A stretch of 6,325 nucleotides of DNA, taken from positions 1 to 6,325 of the forward strand of contig DFKT01000066.1 of assembly GCA_002373595.1 (NCBI GenBank), written 5' to 3'. The translations under genes and the position numbers were made by a program. The notes below the pieces were generated by a model. It saw nothing but the letters and a program-made list of their open reading frames with translations, was not told the DNA's origin and made no database searches. The DNA is from Lachnospiraceae bacterium UBA3638. GTDB taxonomy: Bacteria > Bacillota > Clostridia > Lachnospirales > Lachnospiraceae. This document shows positions 1 to 6,300 of this stretch, one piece after another (position 1 is the stretch's first letter; the number at the start of each line of letters is the position of its first letter).

Positions 1-2
1 AG

Positions 3-1817
3 CCTGTAATCAGCGATGATCTTGCTATTACTGATGAACCCATGATCGCAGACGGACCGGTTACAACCGATGAGCCCGTTTTGTCGGATGCACCGACTGA
101 CGAAGATGACGGAATGGGCGATATCGAAGCACTTCTTGCCAAAGCACAGGAAGAAGGTACAACCGAGGCCGACACTGCCGATTCCGGTATTTCCGATTTT
201 TCGCTGGATGATCTTCTTGGAAATGTAGGCGACGAAGCAGGCCGGGATATCGCTGACATGCTTGAGAAGTCCGACAATAATGAAGCTGTAAACGGTGAGA
301 TAGAAGCTCTTCTTAATGCGTCAGAAGAGGATTTGCCTCCTCTTGATGAACCTTTGGATGCCGCTGAAACCGGTGCTCCCATGACCAAGGAAGAGAAGGC
401 CGCTGAAAAGAAGAGACTTAAGGAAGAAAAGAAGGAAGCAAGAAAGAAGGTCAAGGAAGAGAAAGCCAGACTTAAAGCCGAAAAGAAAGCGGCAAAGAAA
501 AACAAGGGCAAAGAGGGGCTTTCGGAAGAAGAGGCTGCTATAGCAGAACTTGCTATAGGTATGGATGATAATGAAGTACCTGATCCTATGAGCACTTTCG
601 ACAGTGATGTCGACATGCTGCTTGCAGGCGCTACGGAAGCGGCACTTGCTGAGCCTGACGATGCTCTCGAACAGGTTCCTTTCCCCGATCTGGAGGACTT
701 TGGTACGGAAGTCCGTGACGAGTCGGACTCTCTTGCGGACATCATAGGTTCCGAGTTCTCGGATATACTTGATACTCCTGCAGAAGTCGAGGATATCCCT
801 GATCTTAGGGAGCAGAATAAAGAAGCTGCTCTTGAGGATCTGCTTGAAGATAAAGCTGACGGGGAGAAGAAGAAAAAGAAGAGTCTCTTTGCAAAGATAC
901 TCGATCTGTTCTCTGAGGAGATTGATGATGAAGAGGAAGAGTCATCCGATAAGGAGGCGCTCATTCTCTCCGATGAAAATGCTGAGATAATCGAAGACCT
1001 CGACAAGGAAGCCGAGGACGGGAAGAAAGGCAAAAAAGGAAAGAAAGACAAGAAGGGAAAGAAGGGCAAGAAAGGCGACAAACCCGAAGGCGAAGAGGGA
1101 GAAGAAGGCGAAGAAGGAGAAGCAGCTCCCAAGAAAGCCAAGAAGGAAAAGAAACCTAAGAAGGAAAAGCCGCCTAAGGAGCCTGAAGCACCCGGAAAGA
1201 GACTAAATAAAAAGATCGTTATAGCGATCATCGCTTCGTGCGCATCGCTTGCAGTTGTACTCTTCCTTATTACGAGTTTTGCAAGCAACTTCTCCAGCAA
1301 AAAGTCTGCGAGAAATGCATATTACAGCGGTGATTATCAGACCTGTTATCAGAATCTCATCGGCAAATCCCTTACCGAGACCGAGGAAGTCATGTTTAAC
1401 AGATCGGAGTGCATACTCAGGATCAGGCTCTGGATGAGAGAATATGAGATACTTCTCGAAGAGTCAGAGGTCAGAGCACTTGATTCGCTTGTTCAGTCGA
1501 TCAATGATTATCCGGAACTCTATGCATCTGCTGTTAAGTGGAACTGCGAGAGTGATGTAACCGAAGTTTACGGCAAGATGGTTGATATCTTAAATGACAG
1601 ATATCATATCACTCCCGAACAGGCGCTTGAGATCGCTGCGGATCCGGACGATGTATCATACACCAGAAAGATAACGGCATTGGCGGAAGGCAAAGAATAC
1701 GGATCTTGGGATGCGGGATACGGCATAACGGAAACTGTACCCGAGCCTAAGAAGACTGAGGATGTTCTTCCCGAGGAGAATGATATATCGGATAATACCA
1801 AATACGTGGATAACTGA
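3..1817 (+). CDS. Acidic/lysine-rich single-pass membrane protein of unknown function (5' partial)
   Basis: I do not recognise a named family. The frame is open to the left edge, so the gene starts upstream. The ATG at 42 lies inside a hexapeptide repeat and is not a credible start. Counting that Met as residue 1, the order is: hexad repeats of the type x-S/T-D-x-P-V up to about residue 19; acidic sequence with recurring D/E-I/V-D/E-x-LL motifs (27-35, 86-94, 189-197, weaker at 54-60 and 264-271); a K/E-rich, probably helical block (114-159); a KKGKKGKK-type basic block (328-346); a GEE repeat (350-360); a second K/P/E block (363-390); one transmembrane helix (about 391-413); and a C-terminal domain to 591 that looks helical, with a TPR-like start (AYYSGDY). 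The lysines before the helix predict the N-terminus inside and the C-terminal domain outside the membrane. It ends one base before hisH, so the two are probably cotranscribed. A scaffold or envelope-associated role is possible but is a guess. Confidence 0.85.
   Translation, partial: PVISDDLAITDEPMIADGPVTTDEPVLSDAPTDEDDGMGDIEALLAKAQEEGTTEADTADSGISDFSLDDLLGNVGDEAGRDIADMLEKSDNNEAVNGEIEALLNASEEDLPPLDEPLDAAETGAPMTKEEKAAEKKRLKEEKKEARKKVKEEKARLKAEKKAAKKNKGKEGLSEEEAAIAELAIGMDDNEVPDPMSTFDSDVDMLLAGATEAALAEPDDALEQVPFPDLEDFGTEVRDESDSLADIIGSEFSDILDTPAEVEDIPDLREQNKEAALEDLLEDKADGEKKKKKSLFAKILDLFSEEIDDEEEESSDKEALILSDENAEIIEDLDKEAEDGKKGKKGKKDKKGKKGKKGDKPEGEEGEEGEEGEAAPKKAKKEKKPKKEKPPKEPEAPGKRLNKKIVIAIIASCASLAVVLFLITSFASNFSSKKSARNAYYSGDYQTCYQNLIGKSLTETEEVMFNRSECILRIRLWMREYEILLEESEVRALDSLVQSINDYPELYASAVKWNCESDVTEVYGKMVDILNDRYHITPEQALEIAADPDDVSYTRKITALAEGKEYGSWDAGYGITETVPEPKKTEDVLPEENDISDNTKYVDN
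9..98 (+). repeat. 18-bp coding tandem repeat (hexapeptide array), runs off left edge
   Basis: Five consecutive 18-base units in frame encode ISDDLA, ITDEPM, IADGPV, TTDEPV and LSDAPT. The consensus is x-[S/T/A]-D-x-P-[V/M/T]. The residues P-V just before base 9 look like the end of a further unit, so the array probably continues upstream. The units are alike in protein but differ at many bases, which suggests an old array kept by selection on the protein rather than a recent expansion. Confidence 0.7.
1020..1121 (+). repeat. Low-complexity basic (KKGKK) then acidic (GEE) block, nearly all-purine strand
   Basis: Inside the first gene, a run of K-K-G type codons (about residues 328-346) is followed by three G-E-E units (about residues 350-358). 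The coding strand is almost entirely A and G. The switch from strongly basic to strongly acidic, followed by another basic block and then the transmembrane helix at about 1212-1280, is a clear compositional feature of the protein. Confidence 0.7.
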
Positions 1818-1818
1818 T

Positions 1819-2424
1819 ATGATTGCTATCGTCGATTATGATGCAGGAAATATAAAGAGCGTTGAAAAAGCACTTCAGTTTCTCGGAGCTGAAGCAATCC
1901 TTACCGGAGAAAGAGAGAGGATACTGTCTGCTGACAAGGTTATCCTTCCCGGTGTCGGTGCATTCGGCGATGCTATGGAAAAACTCCATAGGTCAGGTCT
2001 TGATGATACACTTAAGGAAGTTGCAAAAAGGGGTATTCCTCTTCTGGGAATATGTCTTGGATTGCAGCTTCTTTTTGATGAGAGCGAAGAGAGCCCGGGA
2101 GTCGGCGGATTGTCTATTTTGAAAGGAAAGATAAAAAGGATACCTGCCACCGAGGGACTTAGCGTTCCACAGATTGGATGGAACGATCTGGAGTATCCCA
2201 ATAAGGGAAGACTTTTTGAGGGTGTTCCTGAAGGCACATATGTTTATTTTGTACACTCGTATTATCTTGAAGCCGACGATCCGGGTATTGTAACTGCTAC
2301 ATGCGATTACGGAGTTACCGTTCAGGCTTCGGTGGAATCGGGTAATGTATTTGCGATGCAGTTCCATCCGGAAAAGAGTTCCGGGCAGGGGCTTGCAATG
2401 CTTAAGAATTTCACTCTTATCTGA
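1819..2424 (+). CDS. hisH: Imidazole glycerol phosphate synthase, glutaminase subunit HisH
   Basis: Class I glutamine amidotransferase that hydrolyses glutamine and passes ammonia to HisF in histidine biosynthesis (cytoplasm). At 201 residues it has the usual family length. Visible motifs are the N-terminal IVDYDAGN, the oxyanion-loop region [10 protein letters not shown] (44-53), the nucleophile elbow GICLGLQ with Cys79, PQIGWN (117-122), and the catalytic His183 and Glu185 in QFHPEKS. The start at 1819 is chosen because MIAIVDYD is the family N-terminus. An upstream in-frame ATG at 1762 would add 19 atypical residues and overlap the previous gene. The stop of the upstream gene is one base before this ATG and there is no good Shine-Dalgarno (only a weak GTGGA at 1806-1810), so translation is probably coupled. 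The hisF gene follows 17 bases downstream. Confidence 0.97.
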   Translation: MIAIVDYDAGNIKSVEKALQFLGAEAILTGERERILSADKVILPGVGAFGDAMEKLHRSGLDDTLKEVAKRGIPLLGICLGLQLLFDESEESPGVGGLSILKGKIKRIPATEGLSVPQIGWNDLEYPNKGRLFEGVPEGTYVYFVHSYYLEADDPGIVTATCDYGVTVQASVESGNVFAMQFHPEKSSGQGLAMLKNFTLI

Positions 2425-2430
2425 AGAACA

Positions 2431-2436
2431 AAGAGG
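2431..2436 (+). promoter_or_regulatory. Ribosome binding site of hisF
   Basis: AAGAGG lies five bases before the hisF ATG in the 17-base gap after hisH. It supports the start at 2442 and gives hisF its own initiation signal. Confidence 0.6.
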
Positions 2437-2441
2437 TTACG

Positions 2442-3200
2442 ATGCATACCAAAAGAGTTATTCCGTGTCTGGATGTTAAAGACGGGAGAGTCGTAAAGGG
2501 AATAAAGTTTGTCAATCTTCGTGATGCGGGAGATCCCGCGGAGGTTTCTTCGGCTTATGACAAAGCGGGAGCCGATGAGGTTGTATTTCTTGATATCACT
2601 GCATCGAGCGATAACAGATCCACACAGCTTGCGTGGGTTAGGGATGTTGCATCCAAGCTGTTTATTCCTTTTACCGTAGGCGGAGGAATACGCACTACGG
2701 ATGATTTCAAAGCGATATTGCGAGAGGGTGCGGATAAGATAGCTGTCAATTCAGCTGCTATCATGAATCCGAATCTTATCAGTGAGGCTGCACTTAAGTT
2801 TGGTTCTCAATGTGTTGTTGTAGCTATAGATGCCAAAAGACGTGAGAACGGAGACGGCTGGACGATATATAAAAACGGCGGAAGAGTTGATATGAATATC
2901 GATGCTGTTGAATGGGCAGCCAGGGCGGTTTCGCTCGGAGCAGGTGAGATACTTCTTACAAGCATGGATGCGGACGGAACCAAGGCCGGATATGATACCG
3001 AACTTACCAAAGCTGTTGCGGAAGCGGTGAGTGTACCTGTTATCGCTTCCGGAGGAGCCGGTGAACTGTCGCATTTTTATGATGCGCTTGAGGTCGGTGC
3101 AGACGCTGTATTGGCTGCATCCCTTTTCCACTACAAAGAGCTTGAGATAAGGGAAGTAAAAGAGTATCTCAAAGAACGCGGAGTGGCTGTCAGATTATGA
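2442..3200 (+). CDS. hisF: Imidazole glycerol phosphate synthase, cyclase subunit HisF
   Basis: A (beta/alpha)8-barrel synthase that uses ammonia from HisH to convert PRFAR into imidazole glycerol phosphate and AICAR. At 252 residues it has the family length. The catalytic acids Asp11 (in [12 protein letters not shown]) and Asp130 (in VVAIDAK) sit at their expected positions. Phosphate-binding loops are VGGGIR (79-84) and ASGGAG (202-207), and [15 protein letters not shown] spans 171-185. The residues of the ammonia gate known from Thermotoga maritima HisF are all present: Arg5, Glu46, Lys99 and a Glu at 169 (Glu167 in T. maritima). Together with an intact HisH this indicates a working glutamine-dependent complex. 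Its stop overlaps the start of ung as ATGA. The hisA gene, often found between hisH and hisF, is not here. Confidence 0.98.
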   Translation: MHTKRVIPCLDVKDGRVVKGIKFVNLRDAGDPAEVSSAYDKAGADEVVFLDITASSDNRSTQLAWVRDVASKLFIPFTVGGGIRTTDDFKAILREGADKIAVNSAAIMNPNLISEAALKFGSQCVVVAIDAKRRENGDGWTIYKNGGRVDMNIDAVEWAARAVSLGAGEILLTSMDADGTKAGYDTELTKAVAEAVSVPVIASGGAGELSHFYDALEVGADAVLAASLFHYKELEIREVKEYLKERGVAVRL

Positions 3201-3871
3201 GTATGATCGATAATGACTGGCTGGATGCCGTCAGTCCTGAATTTGGAAAAGATTACTATAAGCAGCTTTATGTATTTCTAAAGAAAGAGTATTCGGAAAG
3301 ACAGATTTTCCCGCCTTCCGATGATATTTTTAAGGCATTTCATTTAACTCCTCTTTCAAAAGTAAAAGTAGTCATCATCGGTCAGGATCCTTATCACGGA
3401 GACGGACAGGCAGAAGGCCTGTGCTTTTCGGTGCACAAGGGTATCGATACGCCGAGATCTCTTGTAAATATCTATAAAGAACTTCACGACGACGTCGGAT
3501 GTTATATACCTAACAACGGAAGCCTGGTAAAGTGGGCTGAACAGGGAGTGCTTTTGCTCAATACGGTTTTGACCGTAAGAGCACATGAAGCTTTTTCGCA
3601 CAGAGGGAAAGGCTGGGAACAGTTTACCGATGCGTGTATCAGGGCGGTAAACGATCAGGACAGACCTGTGGTTTTCTTACTCTGGGGAAGACCTGCCGGT
3701 GAGAAGGCATCGCTTCTGAATAATCCCAAACATCTTGTGCTTACTGCGGCTCATCCGAGTCCTTTGTCGGCATCGAGAGGATTTTTCGGATGCAGGCATT
3801 TCAGTAAAACGAATGAATTTCTGATCCGGCACGGAGAAACTCCGATTGACTGGCAGATAGAAAATATATGA
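3197..3871 (+). CDS. ung: Uracil-DNA glycosylase, family 1 (Ung)
   Basis: Removes uracil from DNA, starting base excision repair. At 224 residues it has the usual length. The water-activating motif GQDPYH (62-67, Asp64 as general base) is intact, as are Phe77 in LCFSV for uracil stacking, LLNTVLTV with Asn122 for uracil recognition, and the DNA-intercalation motif [13 protein letters not shown] (186-198, His186). All diagnostic family 1 residues are present, so an active enzyme is expected. The start at 3197 overlaps the hisF stop by four bases (ATGA). A GGAG at 3180-3183 lies 13 bases upstream. The alternative ATG at 3203 would remove only two residues but is farther from that site. Coupling with hisF looks like operon organisation rather than a functional tie to histidine synthesis. 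Confidence 0.98.
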   Translation: MSMIDNDWLDAVSPEFGKDYYKQLYVFLKKEYSERQIFPPSDDIFKAFHLTPLSKVKVVIIGQDPYHGDGQAEGLCFSVHKGIDTPRSLVNIYKELHDDVGCYIPNNGSLVKWAEQGVLLLNTVLTVRAHEAFSHRGKGWEQFTDACIRAVNDQDRPVVFLLWGRPAGEKASLLNNPKHLVLTAAHPSPLSASRGFFGCRHFSKTNEFLIRHGETPIDWQIENI

Positions 3872-3892
3872 TATACGCGGTAACGCGAGGCA

Positions 3893-3898
3893 GGAGAG
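3893..3898 (+). promoter_or_regulatory. Ribosome binding site of the LysA-like decarboxylase
   Basis: GGAGAG in the 31-base gap after ung ends four bases before the ATG at 3903. It is the strongest Shine-Dalgarno-like site in the window and supports this start. The gap also holds a short CGCG-GTAA-CGCG inverted repeat (3876-3887), too small to call a terminator. Confidence 0.65.
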
Positions 3899-3902
3899 AA
3901 TC

Positions 3903-5195
3903 ATGAAAAAACCTTTTGTAACCAAAGAGCAGATCGAAGAGATAGTAAAAACTTATCCGACTCCTTTTCATCTCTATGATGAAAAAGGAATCCGTGAGAA
4001 TGCCAAAGCTGTTAAGGAAGCTTTTGCCTGGAATCCCGGATATAAAGAATTTTTTGCAGTAAAGGCTACTCCCAATCCGTTTATCATAGACATCCTCAGA
4101 GATTATGGATGCGGATGCGATTGTGCGTCTCTTACGGAGCTTGAGATGGCACATGCAATGGGCATACCCGGAGAGGATATCATGTTCAGTTCAAATGATA
4201 CTCCTGCACTTGAGTATGCGTACGCTGCCAAGATCGGCGCCACCATTAACCTTGATGATTTCACTCATATCGATTTCCTCGAGGAGGCCGCAGGGGCTAT
4301 TCCCAAGACCATCAGTATGAGGTACAATCCCGGCGGAATATACGAAGTCAGCAACGGTATCATGGACAATCCTCAGGATGCAAAATACGGCTTCACCAAG
4401 AAGCAGCTCTTTGATGGTACGGAGATCCTTATGAAAAAAGGTGCCGAGCATTTCGGTATCCATGCTTTTCTTGTGAGCAATACCGTAACTAACGATTATT
4501 ATCCTGCACTTGCCAGAGACCTTTTTGCTCTCGCCAAGGAACTGAAGGAAAAAACCGGAGCGCATGTAGCATTTATCAATCTCTCCGGAGGTGTCGGAGT
4601 GGCATACAGACCCGATCAGACGCCCAATGATATCAGAGTGATCGGGGAGGGCGTAAGAAAGGCGTACGAAGAGATACTTGTTCCTGCGGGCATGGGAGAT
4701 GTTGCTATATATACCGAGATGGGCAGATTTATGCTTGCTCCTTACGGACATCTCGTTACCAAGGCTATCCATGAGAAGCATACTTACAAGGAGTATATAG
4801 GAGTCGATGCATGCGCGGTCAATCTTATGAGACCTGCAATGTACGGCGCGTACCACCACATAACAGTTCTCGGAAAGGAGAATGCTCCCTGTGATCACAG
4901 ATATGATGTGACGGGGTCTCTTTGCGAGAATAATGACAAATTCGCTATAGACAGAGATCTTCCCGAGATTGAGATGGGAGACTATCTGGTGATCCATGAG
5001 GCCGGAGCACATGGCTACTCGATGGGATACAACTATAACGGCAAACTTAAGAGTGCGGAGCTTTTGCTTAAAGAAGACGGATCGGTGCAGCTTATCAGAC
5101 GTGCCGAGGAGCCCAAGGATTATTATGCAACATTTGATCAGTTCCCTATCTATGAAAAACTCCTTGCAGCTGATAAAGAATCGGGTCGTAAATGA
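3903..5195 (+). CDS. lysA: Diaminopimelate decarboxylase-like PLP enzyme (LysA family, divergent motifs)
   Basis: Fold-type III PLP decarboxylase, 430 residues. The likely reaction is meso-diaminopimelate to L-lysine plus CO2. The N-terminal barrel carries the PLP lysine, Lys54, in FFAVKATPNP. Next come GIHAFLVSN (185-193), the glycine loop LSGGVG (227-232), EMGR (272-275), RPAMYGAYHH (310-319), CENND (341-345, keeping Cys, Glu and Asp of the usual CESGD) and EAGAHGYSMGYNYN (366-379). Compared with textbook LysA, the PLP-stacking His of H-x-H-x-G-S aligns with Phe189, the following Gly is Val191, GGG is SGG, EPGR is EMGR, and the AGAYG Tyr is His370. Lys54, Glu272, Arg275, Arg310, Cys341 and Asp345 are retained, so catalysis is plausible. 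I believe similar variants are labelled DAP decarboxylase in other Clostridia, but substrate specificity is not proven by sequence. It overlaps the S66 peptidase gene by ATGA. Confidence 0.85.
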   Translation: MKKPFVTKEQIEEIVKTYPTPFHLYDEKGIRENAKAVKEAFAWNPGYKEFFAVKATPNPFIIDILRDYGCGCDCASLTELEMAHAMGIPGEDIMFSSNDTPALEYAYAAKIGATINLDDFTHIDFLEEAAGAIPKTISMRYNPGGIYEVSNGIMDNPQDAKYGFTKKQLFDGTEILMKKGAEHFGIHAFLVSNTVTNDYYPALARDLFALAKELKEKTGAHVAFINLSGGVGVAYRPDQTPNDIRVIGEGVRKAYEEILVPAGMGDVAIYTEMGRFMLAPYGHLVTKAIHEKHTYKEYIGVDACAVNLMRPAMYGAYHHITVLGKENAPCDHRYDVTGSLCENNDKFAIDRDLPEIEMGDYLVIHEAGAHGYSMGYNYNGKLKSAELLLKEDGSVQLIRRAEEPKDYYATFDQFPIYEKLLAADKESGRK

Positions 5196-6265
5196 GATAT
5201 CCTGAGTTTCTGAAAAAAGGAGATACCATCGGATTTCCCGCACCTTCATTTGGATGCAGCATTGATCCTTATAGGACACTCTTTAATAATGCGTTAAAGA
5301 CCTTTTCAGAGAAGTGCTTTACAGCTAAACCCGGTGAAAATGCTTACAAATGCGATGGAATCGGGATCAGCAGTCTTCCGGAGAATTGTGCAAGAGAATT
5401 TTGTGAGATGTGGAAAGACCCTTCGCTGTGTGCGCTTATTTCGTGCGGTGGCGGAGAACTTATGTGTGAGATACTTCCGTATATCGATTGGAAGGGGATA
5501 AAAAGCAGTCCTGCAAAGATCTTTCAGGGGTATTCCGATAATACAAATCTCGTATATACGCTTGCAACTATATGCGATACCGCAAGCGTTTATGGTATAG
5601 GTGCGGCTGACTTTGGAATGGAGCCATGGCATGATTCCATAAAGGATTCATTTGACCTTTTGTGCGGAGAAAAGTTGTCTTTTAAATCATATGAAAGATT
5701 CGAAAGAGAATCGCTCAAGAGTGAGGAGAATCCGCTTGCCACTCTGAATGATACGGAAGAGCACATCCATGGGGCGTATATCCCTGCTTCTGACAGGAAT
5801 ACTCAGGCGAAGCTTATTTTTGACGCAAGAGAGCAGCATGAGGACGTTGCTTTTGAGGGCAGACTTATAGGAGGATGCCTTGACTGTCTGGCCAATTTAG
5901 TCGGAACAAAATTCGATAAAACTGCTGATTTCCTTGAAAAATACAAGGACGACGGGTTTGTATGGTTCCTTGAGAGTTGTGATCTCAATGTTTATTCTAT
6001 AAGAAGAGCTATGTGGCAGCTCGAAAATGCGGGTTGGTTTAAGTACGCGAAAGGATTCATATTCGGGAGAGCACTAAACGGAGAGGAGATGTTCGGACTT
6101 AACTGCTTTGATGCCGAACTGGAAACCGTAAAAAAACTTGGTGTTCCTGCAATCCTTGATGCTGATATAGGGCATGTCAAGCCCATGATCCCGATAATCT
6201 GCGGAAGTATGGGAAAAATCAGCCTTATAGGCAATAAGATGACTCTTGAGATGTACTTGCGATAG
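5192..6265 (+). CDS. Family S66 serine peptidase (LD-carboxypeptidase / MccF-like)
   Basis: S66 enzymes cleave an L-D amide bond, typically releasing the terminal D-Ala of cytoplasmic murein tetrapeptide; MccF members detoxify microcin C-type compounds. The Ser-Glu-His triad is visible: Ser115 in FQGYSDNT, Glu261 in VWFLES and His328 in IGHVKP. Other family landmarks are the N-terminal GDTIGFPAPS (10-19), SCGGGE (84-89), RLIGGCLDCL (224-233) and the C-terminal PMIPIICG. At 357 residues it is longer than classic LdcA (about 300) and nearer the MccF-like branch. There is no signal peptide, so it acts in the cytoplasm. It holds 15 cysteines, consistent with a reducing cytoplasm. The start at 5192 overlaps the decarboxylase stop (ATGA) with no strong Shine-Dalgarno, which suggests translational coupling. 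A shared link through diaminopimelate-containing peptides is an inference. Confidence 0.9.
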   Translation: MRYPEFLKKGDTIGFPAPSFGCSIDPYRTLFNNALKTFSEKCFTAKPGENAYKCDGIGISSLPENCAREFCEMWKDPSLCALISCGGGELMCEILPYIDWKGIKSSPAKIFQGYSDNTNLVYTLATICDTASVYGIGAADFGMEPWHDSIKDSFDLLCGEKLSFKSYERFERESLKSEENPLATLNDTEEHIHGAYIPASDRNTQAKLIFDAREQHEDVAFEGRLIGGCLDCLANLVGTKFDKTADFLEKYKDDGFVWFLESCDLNVYSIRRAMWQLENAGWFKYAKGFIFGRALNGEEMFGLNCFDAELETVKKLGVPAILDADIGHVKPMIPIICGSMGKISLIGNKMTLEMYLR

Positions 6266-6285
6266 GTCACTATTTATGATATTCT
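6257..6285 (+). promoter_or_regulatory. Possible sigma-A promoter for the tRNA gene
   Basis: TTGCGA at 6257-6262 and TATTCT at 6280-6285 are separated by 17 bases. Each matches the consensus at four of six positions. Initiation would fall about 6291-6293, leaving a short leader before the tRNA at 6301. The -35 element would lie in the last codons of the peptidase gene. TATGAT at 6275-6280 is a better -10 by itself but lacks a partner at the right distance. No terminator is seen in the 35 bases between the genes, so read-through is also possible. Confidence 0.3.
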
Positions 6286-6300
6286 ATACAGCGGTTTTGC

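Noticed and set aside
42..44. ATG at 42 as the start of the first gene
   Set aside because: The frame is open to the left edge, and this Met is the last residue of a hexapeptide repeat unit. No ribosome site precedes it.
769..990. Small basic open frame inside the first gene in another frame
   Set aside because: Its basic composition follows from reading the purine-rich acidic/lysine codons out of frame. The host frame is clearly the coding one.
1032..1040. A-rich run as a programmed frameshift site
   Set aside because: The codon phase is AAA AAA GGA, which does not give the X-XXY-YYZ phase needed for -1 slippage, and both alternative frames lack a sensible extension.
1239..1241. Cys399 in the membrane helix as a lipoprotein lipobox
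   Set aside because: It sits within an internal transmembrane helix some 400 residues into the protein, without a signal-peptide context.
1762..1818. Longer hisH starting at 1762
   Set aside because: The extra 19 residues do not fit the HisH N-terminus and lie wholly within the end of the upstream coding region. MIAIVDYD at 1819 is the family start.
1747..2367. Minus-strand open frames opposite hisH
   Set aside because: They mirror a certain gene, have no recognisable motifs and have no upstream signals.
3876..3887. CGCG-GTAA-CGCG inverted repeat between ung and the decarboxylase gene
   Set aside because: The stem is four base pairs with no T run after it. It is too weak for a terminator and could be chance.
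4191..5279. Long open frame (362 codons) on the minus strand opposite the decarboxylase
   Set aside because: It lies across strongly conserved plus-strand coding sequence, its translation shows no recognisable domain, and it would run against every other gene here. It is a codon-bias shadow.
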